From Lepiota brunneoincarnata (Eukaryota > Basidiomycota > Agaricomycetes > Agaricales > Agaricaceae), in contig JAEBUN010000059.1 in NCBI GenBank assembly GCA_023014365.1, positions 93,796 to 157,795 of the forward strand: a stretch of DNA of 64,000 bases, written 5' to 3'. Both the position numbers and the translations under genes were made by a program. Positions 40,522 through 51,623 of this stretch are shown piece after piece. The stretch's first letter is position 1. Each line of letters begins with the position of its first letter. The notes below the pieces were generated by a model. It was not told the origin of the DNA, searched no databases, and saw nothing but the letters and a program-made list of their open reading frames with translations.

Positions 40522-40685
40522 TGCTTCATCTTTATGAATTTTCTTTCTTTTTCATGAATGCAAAATTTCCTCTTCTGTTTCCAATTCTTTATCACTTGGC
40601 TGATCTGAACTATCATTGTCCTCAGGTTCTATTGGTCTCCTGGAAGTTAGCCTCCTCCCTGAAGACTGAACCTTCCTTGGACTTC

Positions 40686-40932
40686 TTAAAAACCTGGTTG
40701 ATTAGATTTACAAGAGCCTGCCCTGGTCTCTACAAATTGGGATATTGTAGGACCTTCTTTAGCAACCTCTTTTAATTTCAATTGTAATTGATTTACTTGT
40801 TGGATGATCTCTGATAGTTCGGATTTGCTCTCATCTTTAGTTGATGAGTTAGCTATCCCATTGTCGTTGGCTTTAGATAATGCTAACTCCAATATGCTCA
40901 TGCACTAATTGATCTTATTCAACTCATCATCC
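40686..40932 (-). pseudogene. G2 gag, C-terminal segment after S3
   Basis: Continues gag left of solo LTR S3: CKDDELNKIN, a stop, then SILELALSKANDN and a coiled-coil-like SELSEIIQQVNQLQLKLKEV. Removing S3 joins HFCQMQ to CKDDELNKIN. Confidence 0.6.
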
Positions 40933-41146
40933 TTGCATGTTATGATCCGTGCTCCTTCTGTATCCGAGGATAACTGGAGACGGCCTTCAATCACTCTACA
41001 AGGTGTCCGAGACGGTTGGCCTTATAGAGCTTAGTGGATCGCGCTCAATGAGATAACGAGGGAAGACGCCAAGTTAAGGCAGAGAGGTAAACAACCGCTG
41101 TTAACAAGATTAAAGCTTGAGGCTTTAATCTCTACTTGTACAGGCC

Positions 41147-41153
41147 TTATATA
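41147..41153 (-). promoter_or_regulatory. TATA box in solo LTR S3
   Basis: Minus-strand GTATATAAGG at about 41156-41147, two thirds along the LTR, with about 210 bp of R-U5 to its 3' end. Expected LTR promoter position. Confidence 0.6.
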
Positions 41154-41262
41154 CCTATGAGGTGCTATATACTCGTTATAGGTTACTTGGCTGTTCTACT
41201 GGTCGTGCGCAGTCCTGACCATGATGCACATCCTGGCTGATGGCATCCTAGCGTTATTTATA

Positions 41263-41631
41263 TTACAATGAGTCAGTACTCTCGCTACTGCTGTGCGATG
41301 TTCCATCGCTTTCCTCTGACTCATAATCTTCTTCTCCCGATTGTATCTCCATGGAGTCTTCTTCGTTCTCGCTCTCCATTCTCTCAGTGCTTCCATCCGT
41401 ATCGGAGGTTGGGTCGGTTGATCCATGGTTATCTTCCTCGTCCTCGGGGTATTCCAATATATCCTCCAAGGTTATCTCCATTCCTGCTTCTCTCGCCAGG
41501 TCCTGCATGGCGGTGTAATATTCCCCTTCCTCGTCTTCGTATTCTTGTGCCCGTAATTGGTCTGTAGTCTCCCGTACCCATCTTGTAAAGTCGAACAATA
41601 GTTCTTGTTCCTCCCGGTCTGGACTGTTCAT
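41263..41631 (-). CDS. Acidic ORF inside the U3 of solo LTR S3
   Basis: 122 codons starting at an ATG four bases into the LTR (TGTTATGAAC). Starts MNSPDREEQELLFDFTRW, has YEDEEGEYYTAMQDLAREAG, then an Asp/Glu/Ser-rich tail (SGEEDYESEESDGTSHSS). Open and ending upstream of the TATA box. In a full element, the 3' LTR copy would place it at the 3' end of the genomic RNA. No family recognised; it could be chance, but codon use looks protein-like. Confidence 0.45.
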   Translation of the reverse strand: MNSPDREEQELLFDFTRWVRETTDQLRAQEYEDEEGEYYTAMQDLAREAGMEITLEDILEYPEDEEDNHGSTDPTSDTDGSTERMESENEEDSMEIQSGEEDYESEESDGTSHSSSESTDSL

Positions 41632-41640
41632 AACATTGCA

Positions 41641-43177
41641 TCTGACAAAAATGCTTGTTTATTTGATCATCCCTAATATCTCTAATCCAGTTCACATAAA
41701 GTGAAAAGTTGGGTTCTCCAATCTCAGGTACTTCCAGAACCCCAGGAGGTAACCCAGCTTCTGAGCAAAAGTTTTGCTCTTGCAAGTTATAATGTTTTGC
41801 TACCTTCTCTTTAATATTTCCTGGTTCTCCTTTAGGAATCAGAGTTCTGTCGCCAAAGTGGATATGGTTCCCATCCACTAAAATTCTCCCAGCTTGAAGG
41901 TCAGCCTCTTTCTGTTCACATTGGAACCAAAAATGACCTGTTACACTGCAATAGTGACATTTCCATGAGCTTGTTGTTGGCAAAGCTAACCCAGTTTGTG
42001 CATTAGCTGACACTGGCAGTTTACTTTGGCCCATAGGATAGGGTCTGCTGTTATACCCTTCTAGATAGCTCTTCAACATTTTCTCTTGTGCTTTCATGGT
42101 GTCTTTTATATTAGCTATCCCATTCTGTAATTGGGATATCTCATCTGTAACACCTTGTTTTAATTCTGCAAACTCTTTCTTAACAGAAGCACTTGTAGTG
42201 CCTGCTGTTGCTGAATTTCTCCCTGTACTACTCTTCTCTGTCTCCAATGACCTTGTCAGGGTCTTCCCACTAACCAACTCTGTTGCAATATGAAGTACCT
42301 CTGACAACTCATAAGGGTCTTCTTCATGTGGCTCAGTTAAGGTAACAGCTGTAGCTTTGGCCTTCTCCTGCATAGGAGAATGTGGTTTTCCTTCTATAGC
42401 TAGTCTGTTATTAAGATTATCTCTGAAGCTCTTATCCAAAGTCGCTGCAAACATCTCTACCAGTTCACAGCTGGAGACTAGTGTAGGTGGCCTTAAGCAT
42501 TTGTTAGCTTCCATCAAAAACCTTTGATGGAAATTCAACAACTGTTGTTCCTCATCCATAGATACTCCTGAATATTCTGAGCATATGCCTCTAAGCCTTC
42601 GGATAGAACCTTGCTCCTGTGAAGCAGTTTCAGGGTATTCCGCTTTCAATCTTTTCACAAAATCATTCCAACATTTATTTTTATACTTCTCAAAAGCCAT
42701 CCATTGCTCTTGTGCCATAGCATCCACATAAGTCATTAACCATTCTAACTTTTCCTCATCTGCTGTAACATCTGCCACTGTGAATAGCCTTTTGATACTC
42801 CAGATAAAGTCCAACAATAACTCAGGCTTATTGCTGTCCCACCTCAGAGCTTCTCTAGCTAACTGATTGGGCATATGCTTGCATGATGATCTCCCTAATG
42901 ACACCTTTGTATTCTTGTTTGCAGACATAGATGCTGTCCTGATAACTGTCATGGAAGGATTCCCCTTTGGTGAATGAATAGATAAACTCTGTAAAGAATC
43001 CACCAAAGCTTCACTCTCAGACTCCTTCCTCTCAATAGCAGGTCTACTCTCTAAAACTTCAACTGGAGATTGATCTTCTGCAAGCAAGTGGGGCAATTCA
43101 ACTGTAGCCTCAGTGACACCACTAGCTTGTTGTTCCCCTTTTGAGGAGCTTTTTGACGAATGCCTTCACTTAGCCAT
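41641..43177 (-). pseudogene. G2 gag with CCHC knuckle
   Basis: ATG at 43177-43175 (MAK then TGA at codon 4, followed by RHSSKSSSKGEQQASGV) opens a frame that runs to S3. Contains the gag core (WDSNKPELLLDFIWSIKRLF, DAMAQEQWMAFEKYKNK, GVSMDEEQQLLNFHQRFL) and the CCHC knuckle CHYCSVTGHFWFQC. It ends INKHFCQMQ at the S3 insertion. The codon-4 TGA looks like CGA decay; otherwise the frame is open for ~510 codons. Confidence 0.8.
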
Positions 43178-43245
43178 GATGGCTATTACAAAAAGCTAAT
43201 CTCTTTGTTTCAAACTCAGAGAGTGATGGTGCAAAAGTCGAGTTC

Positions 43246-43862
43246 TGTTATATTGTCACTTGACAATAATAGTACTCAACAAGTTGTGAACTAGTGAACA
43301 AGTAATTTTACTTGTTAATAGTTCAAGGATAGAGAGTTCATTAACTTAGAAACCTAACTCATTTCACGGATGGCTCTCAAGTCAACAAGGCTAGCACACA
43401 AATAACTTTACTTGTAGCTAACCCCAAAGTTCAAACAAGTCACAATTAGGAGCCTAATGTATTAAGACAATGGTCCTCAATCACTGGTTAAGTCTACTAC
43501 TTAGAATCCTAAGCGTCCCCTGGATGAATGGTTCTCAAGCTGGCAGGCTAGCTAAGAAGGAATGACTACCACTTAGGATCCTAGACATCCCCAAGACAAG
43601 TGGTCCTCAAGCTAGTATTCAATCTCTGAAGTTAATCACCACTTAGGATCCTAGACATCACCAAGATGAGTGGTCCTCAAGCTAGCAATCAATCTTGGGC
43701 ATTCGTGAACATCTTAGCTAGGAAGCAATCACTCCACAGACAAACAGGTGTGTTCAGACAATCAAATGAGACATTAAACACTGTATTCAATGGGGGGAAA
43801 GAATCCTGGCAGAATGCTTGCCCTGCCCCCCCCTCAATGGCCTTATTTTATACTACTATAAC
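43246..43862 (-). repeat. G2 5' LTR
   Basis: 617 bp bounded by TGTTATA at 43246 and TATAACA ending at 43862. Lies upstream of gag by about 68 bp, which holds the primer site (not identified). Contains a degenerate tandem repeat. Confidence 0.55.
43340..43690. repeat. Degenerate ~70-75-bp tandem repeat in the G2 LTR
   Basis: About four to five units, the clearest sharing CCACTTAGGATCCTAGACATC and GTGGTCCTCAAGCTAG (last two units near 43570-43690). Confidence 0.75.
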
Positions 43863-44454
43863 ATGCAGTGCTTGATACATATTTAGGAATAGCTTACACA
43901 TCCTTTTCCTTTTTAGCTTTTCCATTCTAAGTGATATCATATGGCTGACACGTCCTCCTACTTGCCCCATTGGCAGTTCTCCCTATGTTTCACAATTGGA
44001 GCCCATGTCCCAACTAAGTTATCCGATGTTTTGGCACCATAATTGGGTTGGCTCCTTCCTTTGTAGTCTCCTGGAGTTCCCTGAATCTCCTCCAGAGATC
44101 TAAACTTTAGTGAATAATTCAGGCAGCCTTGTCCCTTCTCCAGATGACCCCTCAGATTGTAAACTGTCAAGTTTCACTCTATTTTCCCTTGATTTGCGGC
44201 TTCAGACAAACATAGCTAGGAACATTTGTATACCCATGACATACCATTAATTATTGATTATCCCTCTGCCAATGGATTGACATATTGGGGCCTTGGGTCA
44301 CGTCCTAGGTATTTCCTTGCCTGGCCAGCAACTTGGGACTTGTTCTGGCCCTCTTATTCCCTATAGCTAAGGGTTATCAAAAGGTTCTGCCTCAATTCCA
44401 AGGGAATAAGTCAAATAAATTCGATTTTTTGGGTATATTCGAAATTTCAGTGTA
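43863..44454. other. Unassigned AT-rich region
   Basis: No convincing gene or repeat end. Short frames only; may include flanking or older element sequence right of the G2 LTR. Confidence 0.3.
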
Positions 44455-45156
44455 TTAACAGGGTACATCAGAAAATGCGATGAGCAGCTGGTGGTCAGTA
44501 GCAGGGAAGTGAGGTGGTCTTGCAATCCAAGTGGTCGCCAGCTGAAGTTCATGGGCACTTGGTGCAGGATATGAGGGATCTGTTGTAAGACTCCAATGGT
44601 ACCATACAGGGACACCAATATTCACGAAATATGCAGGACTTGGCTGCAATGGCTGGGGCAGGAGATGGAGAATCATGCCTGCTCAGTTTATATCCCAGTA
44701 TCTCTGCAACAGAGGTGCCGTCTGGAGGCTATCAAGCAGTGCCTGATTGAACTTGCATGCCATTGTGACCTGAACAACCCATTTCACAGGTGTGATTCCC
44801 TCATGATAGCCAGGGTCAACAATCTTGTGGATTTGCCAGTGAAGTAAGCCTAGCCAAATACTAAACCAGTTGCATGCTTTGGTAGTGAGATACCATGTGC
44901 ACGATTCCATGCCATGTTTTTTGTGATACCCAAAACTAGAAGGGGCAAATGGATGAACAAAACTCAGGCTGTTCTCAGCCTTCAGAATTCCTATGACCTC
45001 ATCCAGACTCTTCTCAATCGCTAGCCACTGTGAAACAACCCGTTCTGGCAAGCTGAATCCATCTGGGTTTGTGTGGGTAAATTTCTGTGGGATATGAGCC
45101 AGCAACTCTACCAATACACTGCTGTAAGCCACGGGCATGGTGGGGACACAGCTCAA
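44455..45156 (-). pseudogene. Remnant of an unidentified mushroom-type protein gene
   Basis: Minus-strand frame 45156-44683 (FTHTNPDGFSLPERVVSQWL, LSFVHPFAPSSFGYHKKHG, WFSIWLGLLHWQIHKI) continues into frame 44676-44455 (YFVNIGVPVWYHWSLTTDPSYP, then LQLATTWIARPP). The GVPVWYHW-type segment is one I associate with large uncharacterised Agaricomycete protein families; this is recognition, not a search result. Upstream exons were not located; the frame change near 44680 is an intron or frameshift. Function unknown. Confidence 0.4.
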
Positions 45157-48100
45157 CCACTCTGTTTGTGCAGTCCACCATTGTAGTTGCTAGAAATTGT
45201 TGGCTGTCAAGGTAACTAGCACAAATGTACAAAAGCTCTCAAATGTATTATCCTCCACCAGTGTGAGGTTGCACTAGCTGTTGGGTGAATAGAAGGTGTC
45301 ACCATTCACAATGGTGACTTGTCCTGATATGATGGATATCCTGCCAGACAATGTCTAAGGAGATCCTCAGACAAACACTGGTAGAAATATTTCAAACTCT
45401 TTGTTCAGGGAGATCCTCAGATGAAAGCTCTGGTGTTGACTTGAACTGCACATCCAAGGAGATCCTCAGACAATGGTTCCAAGCTTAGGGTGACAGGTGA
45501 AGTGGTGATACCTATTAAGAAATTAGTCAAATAAAATAAGGAGTGGTTTCTTGACTTACGCTAACTGGTGCCCGCGGTTGCCAACTTGGGGGGAAGCTGT
45601 GGTGGTGGTTGCTTGGGACTCTAATGGATCACAGCATCAATGGATCAGGTACATCACCTGACCTCCAACAAATTTCTCATCACATGATGCTGATGGTGAG
45701 TATGCCAACACCTCATCGCTATAACTTTGACTCAATTGTTGGAACAACCCAACAACCTACACTCGTCTTTAGAGTTGTAGTGGTCTTTGGATCTCCGAAG
45801 ACCTCTGCTCCTCATTATGGCCTTGGAATGATGGTCTCTGGATCTCCAAAGATCTTTCTACTCCCCTGGCATGGCTTTGTGATGATGATCTGTATATGCA
45901 AAGAGTATAATGCAACAGTATCCCAAGGAAACAGATCTTGGATTTTTGCACCCCCATATACCATTCTGGCCCAACTCTCAGTACACTTGTATCATTCTTA
46001 CATTTACCTATTTATTGCAGAAATGCCTACTATATTTCCACACAGAGAAACTGTCTTCTTGAGCAAGGCACATCTGCCTATCATACACAAGGATCTGGCT
46101 TCAGATCTATAGTATAATCTGGGAGGGATCAAGAGAATGCCGAGTGGAGACAACCACAGGCACCTTGTACCCCTGATGTCTTAAGTTGCCTTGACCGGGA
46201 GGATTAAGTGTAGCAAGAAGGAACGCTGGAGGAAGATGGAAACTACATGGCAACATAACTCTCTTGTAAGCCAGATTTGCAGGCTTACACAAATATACTT
46301 TGACATACTTGGACTGGTACCATGATGCCTGCACCACTGCACTAGCCTGGCTCGATTCATGCTCAACACAACTTACACATATGCAGCTGAACTATACAAG
46401 TACCAAGGCATGCATCCAACACAAATTTCTTCATTTTTACCATCTCTTGTTGTCTTCCCCCCTCCTTGTAGTTTATTCTGTGCCCTTCCAGTTCTGGTCT
46501 AATCGTGGTTGATAAAAACCTTCTCTGTGCCTCATTTTCTTCTGCCCTACATCTCCAAACATACCTTGGACCAGTAGAATAAAAGTAGGACAGATCGTGT
46601 CATGCAAATACTCAGTGAATTATTTACTCCACCTTCTCTTGCCCCTCTTCTTCCTCTATCTTGCCTTGAGGATTAAAGCCCAGCAACTGATGGACATGGT
46701 TGCGCTCGCATCCCGACTGCCTTCCCCTCTCCTCAAGGGGATGAAATGCTTACATATTGGATATATGATGACTAGTGAAGCAGACATTGCTGATTGATCG
46801 AGACCTTATCTCAAAGTGCCAACTCGTGTTGCAGACTACTGGGCACAATTGGACACATCTGTAACTACATACACATATCCCTCCCACTTCTACTGGTCAT
46901 GATCTTTCCTGCTCAACTTCTTGGAGACCTTTGTGGGCGACTGTGTTGCCTCATGAATCTTGATGCGGATGGTCATTTTAATCTTTCCAAAGGTTAGCTC
47001 CCACAAAACCCTGCTATGACAATCTACTCATTTTTCTTTTCTTGCAAGATTTCCTTCCACCACTTTCCCCCAACCCACACTTACGGCCATTTGTGGATGC
47101 TATGCTACCAGCAATGGCACTATTGCTTCCATCTGTAGCTGCTGCAGTCTTGGTCGTATCGGCATCTCTTGATTCAGTGATGACTGCATTCCCATGTGTG
47201 CTGGTACCAGCATGCTCCCTGTTCATGCTTGCGACAGAATGGTCTGGCACCTGCCTGATAACTATGGAGCTTCTCAGTGAAGTGGGGCATTGTAGGTCAA
47301 GCTGTCTCACCTTCTGCCTTGGCTGATGCATTTTCAGAGCAGTTGTCTTCTTTCCTTGCAAGCATGGAAACTTGTCCTGATTGTCAACTATTGCCATGGT
47401 AAGTACATTTGGTACTCCTACCATTTCCACTGGCCTGGACGATAGCCTTGACATAATTCTTCACAGCCTGCTGGCATAGCTCCAGTAGGTTGGGATGCAG
47501 AACTCCCACCATGTCCCAATGCACAAGTTGGTTAGAGCAGTTACATACCCCAGGCATCCACTCATGCGATTCAATCAATGGTTGAGTCTCAATCAAAGGC
47601 CCAGGTGACAGTCCACACAATTTGGTTGATGATTCAGTTTTGGTTGTCAACCCAGGTGATGATATTGAAGCTCCTTGACAAGGACTAGCTCCACAGCTAT
47701 GTGTGTTGGGTGAAAGGACTATTGTCAGTGATAACTGGATTCACTGACACATTGTACTGCTCATTTATATATGCACAAAGGCTTGATGAAGGGCTGCCCG
47801 GCTTGCCAACTCATGAGACCGGTGGTACCTATAGCTGGATACACCCCAAGCAACAAACATCAGTGGTAGCAGGATCCAGCACTGCAGTCAAGCTAATGGA
47901 TTCAATATGGGTGAGTTATTGCCTCCTAATTCCTTACATCCTTATTTTATATTAGTCAAAACACATGCTCCTGTTTGCCTTGGATTCTCTCCCACCCTGC
48001 TATCCCTTAGGACTTTGATCCACCAACAATCCATTGCACCAGGGCACTGCAAATGGGAGTACAATGTGTGGCCTGTAGGCATTGGTTATCCATGGACATT

Positions 48101-48394
48101 GTCACTGATGCACTGCACCAGGGCACCATGCATGCAAATTAGATGTAATAGATAATAGACTCATTCCAGTATGTCTGACCCATTTTTACCGAGTGTGGCT
48201 CATGTTCCTGCTCAGTCCCAATGCTCCCCAGCTCACCACCAGACAATGACAAGTTCCTTCACCCAAGTGCCCCCTCCACATACACTGCCAGTGTACCTTC
48301 AAGAGGTATTCAATTACAAGTTCAGATAGGTATTTAAGGATGTTGTGGTCAAATACTGCTTCCTGCAGTTGCTCACACTTTATTCATAGTGCGT
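45157..48394. other. 3.2-kb region with no assignable gene
   Basis: Only short frames on both strands, low CpG, many TGA stops. A few stretches (minus 47650-47384, plus 45609-46112) are open but show no motif. Likely old transposon or pseudogene sequence. Contains short repeats at 45355-45475 and two copies of a GGATCTCCRAAGA motif near 45790 and 45850. Confidence 0.4.
45355..45475. repeat. Short tandem repeat, ~50-bp spacing x 3
   Basis: ARGGAGATCCTCAGAY occurs at about 45357, 45407 and 45456. The reverse-oriented motif TTTGGATCTCC recurs at about 45790 and 45850. Confidence 0.6.
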
Positions 48395-48820
48395 ATGAAC
48401 ATGACCAGCACCAAGAAAACTGCCAGTGCCTCCAAGAAGCCCACTAGGCAGATGATCAGCACCACAGGTGGGAAACCCAGCTCCCAGCTGACATCGTCAC
48501 AGACACCCACCACTGCCACTGCAAAAGCTACAAAAAAACATACAAGGAAGGCACCCACCCCACCAAAAGAGAACAGGATGCCTGCACCATTTCAAGCACA
48601 GACCCAAACCCCAAATGATGCTGTTCTGGCCACCCTGCTTGCCAAGGTTGCAAAACAAGAAGGTAAGTCCATTATTTTCCTCATACTATCTATACGACTG
48701 ACATTGTTTAGCAGAGATTGATAAGTTGAAGAAAAGTAGTGCCTCAAAGACCAAGGATCAAAATATGAAACAGATCCCTCACCCCCATGGCAGCCTTACA
48801 AGGCTTCAAGACAAGATGGG
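48395..48820 (+). pseudogene. Small Lys/Thr/Pro-rich gene interrupted by LINE-B3
   Basis: ATG 48395 (or 48401) opens MNMTSTKKTASASKKPTRQ, a basic Thr/Lys/Pro-rich N-terminus. Exon 1 ends at 48662 with GTAAGT; two adjacent in-frame acceptors (48711, 48714). Exon 2 reads EIDKLKKSSASK, MKQIPHPHGSLTRLQDKMG and is cut by the LINE-B3 poly(A) at 48821. Such basic proteins with an IPRPKG-like motif are, to my recollection, frequent beside KDZ transposases in mushrooms. The rest right of 50833 was not found. Confidence 0.5.
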
Positions 48821-50833
48821 TTTTTTTTTATTTTTTTTTATAATCAACAATTTATAACATGGTGCCCGAACGCAGTCTGCATGCACTAACTACACAAAGT
48901 AACTAGTACATGGTATAACTACCAATAAAGGTAGGGGAGAAAGCCCCACTGGCTTGAAAGGCTACACTCCATAAAGAAGTGGGCATGGGTGAAGAGTCCA
49001 CTACCCTGACAAAAACCAGGGCACAACAGACAAGGGGTGGATAGGGCCAACAGGTTCCCCCCCTGAAGGGGGTTAGGAGTCAGTTCTCCATAAATCCCTA
49101 CACCCCACAGACAAAGGCTCTAAGAACTTTGGGTCTCCACCCTTATTGGGTGTTAGGAGTCAATTCTCCATAAATCGCTACACCCCGCCCAAAGGCGAGG
49201 GGCGAATAACCACTGGCTCCTCAAGACTGAAGCCTGCAAGGGGGGAATAACCCAAAGGTCCTCCCCAGTCATCCCACTCCCTCAGGAGGGCAGGATTGGA
49301 ACAAAAATGCAGAGGGATTGTGTTCCAGAAAGCCTAAGAGGGCATCAAGGTCACAGGGCAAGCCACCACATTACGTGTACTTCGGACAGGAAGTGAGTAT
49401 GTGAGTGCGGGTTTCAAGCTGCAACCCACAGGGACAGGAGTGATCCTCCTGGGGGTGGAACCTAGCACGGTACTCCCCTATGGGGGCATGACCAAGTATA
49501 GTGTGGACTACCTGCGCTGTGCCAGTGACAGACATCCAAGAACCAATTTCTCAGAGCCAGGTACCTCTGGAGAGGTACAAGGGTTGGAGAGGCTTCCCAA
49601 GGGAGTCCAACAGGGGGAGGAAGTTCCTACCCTGATACAAGGGCAAGCAAAACATATTCACCCACTCATCAATACACCCTCTTGTGACCTCAGCCCAGTG
49701 AGAGTCAATAGTAGTTGCCAGGCAAATGCCCAGCAATACATGAAGCTCCTTTACCATCACAACAGTGTCAGAGTGAAGTTCCGCAACAGAGCCCAAGGGC
49801 ACCTGCCAGAAGGTGACAGTCTGCTGGGCCTTAGCAGACAACCAGCAGTCCAAAGACTGACACACCTCCAGAGAATGGGCCCGGCCAGCGTGAACAAAGG
49901 GATCCACAGCTCTGTGGGCAGAGCCTGCGGAGCTGGTGTAGATAAAGATGTGATCAGTTTTGGCACAGTCAAGGACCATGCCTACTCCCAATCAAATGGA
50001 GTGGAGCTCTGCATCAGTGAGCAGAACCCTCCCCATAGCCTGCCTCACCTGCCTGACCAAGCACCTGCCTGCAAACACACAAGCTGCCAAAATGGCCTGC
50101 AGTCTCCTGCATGGTAGCTGGTGGGCACCAGCCACTATGCAAGCAGATGATGGATCGGCCTGCACCCTCTGAATGGAGGTGTGCAGTCTGTTGAGATGCT
50201 GTTGCTTCGAATCCCCCTCTGGATCAACGGTGTAGAGCATGAATTTGATCTGCTCCAAGAAGTGGTCCAATAGACAGAGACCTGGCCTGTTCTCATCCAC
50301 AAATGGACTGAACGGTTCAGTAAGCTGCGGAAGGACATTCTGTATCTCCATAAGAGCACTCCTCACCTTAGGCCAAAGTGCAGGGGTGAGAGACAAAATA
50401 GAGCAAGGGTACTCTGGGGAGCTCCCTCTGAACTCATGGCCCAGCAAGGGCCAAAGCGGATGGTTCACCGCAAGAGTGGCAACCTGGAATATTGTTTGGG
50501 AGGCCAGCTTCTTGAGATGCAACCAGAAGGGCAGAAGGCCTGCAAGGGCCTCTGCCCCCCTGGAGGGGGATATGTGAAAAGCACCAATGATCCAGTTGGC
50601 AGTGCACTGCTGCATGGAGTTGAACATCTTGAGGATTCCCTTGTTATGGAAGCCCTTGTGATACCACATGCGGAACCCATACATGGCTATAGAAACCATG
50701 CAGGACTGGTATAGGAGGCGCTTCTGGTCAGGAAGCAGCCCCCAGGTTGAATTACCAAGCATTCCCATCACACCAACTGTGGAGAAGGCTTCGGTAGAAT
50801 AGTAATGTACATGCTTGCAGAAAGTGAGAGCAC
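48821..50833 (-). mobile_element. LINE-B3: 5'-truncated LINE-B
   Basis: A T-rich run at 48821-48840 is the poly(A) tail; homology to LINE-B1/B2 ends at the ALTFCKHVHYYST motif near 50833. About 2 kb: end of RT, RNase H-like, terminal CCHC and 3' UTR. No TSD was seen, so the insertion may be accompanied by rearrangement. Confidence 0.85.
49270..50832 (-). pseudogene. LINE-B3 ORF2 C-terminal half
   Basis: Frames 50771-49992 and 49991-49551 are in register, split by one TGA where other copies have Trp or Gln. Reads GMLGNSTWGLLPDQKRLL, WIIGAFHISPSRG, then the RNase H-like region with VAGAHQLPC, TDAELHSI and FIYTSSAGSAHR. The frame stops at the TGA (49553-49551) that is shared with LINE-B1 and B2, before the terminal zinc finger (about 49530-49280), which is also decayed. 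Confidence 0.8.
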
Positions 50834-50847
50834 CAGGTAGTCAACCT

Positions 50848-50965
50848 ACAGTGTATCGAGTGAGTGGGGCCAGCGAAGACATACATAGTATTGAGTGAGT
50901 GGGGCTCAGCAGGCCTGCTGAGACATACATTGTATTGAGTGAGTGGGACTCAGCAGGCCTGCTGG
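50848..50965. repeat. Tandem repeat, ~44-bp unit x 2.7
   Basis: Units share TATTGAGTGAGTGGGRCT followed by CAGCAGGCCTGCTG, an internal palindrome. Adjacent to the LINE-B3 5' end. Confidence 0.8.
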
Positions 50966-51600
50966 GTTGGTCCATCATCCTATATAGCTCTGCTCATGTA
51001 TTTGGGAAGCATGTCAGAGGGGCCCTTAGGATCCAAGGATCATGGAAGCATAGAATGCTGGGCTCAGAAGTGGATAGCAAGCAATTGCAGAGCAGTGGCA
51101 TGGCATGAGACTAAATAAGAACATTTCCATGGATTAATTGCTTGACAAAAATTAAGTGATAATAGATATTTGACATAATGGAAGTGCCAAATGGTATTGG
51201 GTTAGGTGGCATGAGTGGCAATTTTGGGGCAGCATGAGTGAGGTGAATCAGTCTGGTTGGAAAAAGAAAGAGGGGGGTGTCTAATCAATGAGTGATGGAT
51301 AAGGCAACAACAAGTTGAGGAAAGTGACAGCAAGAAAAAAACTGGCATGGGGCGGTGGGTGGCACAGAATGAACATTGCCAAATGGTATGGGGGGTGGGT
51401 GGCATGAGTGGCAAGCTCATTGCAGCACTTTTGAGAAAAATCAAGATGGTGTGATAAAACCGGAAGACCATTTTCGTGGGCATGTATTAGAAGATATTAT
51501 GCAAGATGGGGCGGCATTGTACTGGATAGCCTGAAATGAGGGCAGGCAAAGTTTTGAACAATGGGGGTCAGGGATGCCTTCAAAACCATAAGTGATTATT
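50966..51600. other. Unassigned region right of LINE-B3
   Basis: No gene seen. Two diverged copies of a segment containing AAATGGTAT and GTGGCATGAGTGGCAA occur near 51188 and 51378, hinting at an old tandem duplication. Confidence 0.35.
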
Positions 51601-51623
51601 ATGTATGGTATATACACAATGAT

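Larger units (their letters stand above)
40938..41635 (-). mobile_element. Solo LTR S3 inserted in G2 gag
   Basis: 698 bp with perfect inverted termini TGTTATGA/TCATAACA and a perfect 5-bp TSD TTGCA at 40933-40937 and 41636-41640. Orientation minus, from the TATA box. It is more CpG-rich than its host G2, so it arrived later. It encodes an acidic frame in its U3 part. Confidence 0.9.
38902..43862 (-). mobile_element. G2: Ty3/gypsy element with RT-RNase H-integrase core deleted
   Basis: On the minus strand: 5' LTR (43862-43246), gag, protease, then directly the integrase C-terminal tail. RT, RNase H and the integrase core are absent, the joint lying near 39320. Gag is split by solo LTR S3. 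No 3' LTR was found at the left end. Stops and CpG loss mark an old, non-autonomous copy. A different lineage from G1 (no chromodomain; protease with DSGSQI and a pre-protease domain). Confidence 0.75.

Noticed and set aside
46500..47450. Short hydrophobic frames as membrane proteins
   Set aside because: Under 100 codons, no start context or homologous motif, in a region full of decayed sequence.
48821..48840. Poly(T) and other A/T runs as terminators or promoters
   Set aside because: Each coincides with the 3' end of a LINE and is its poly(A) tail.
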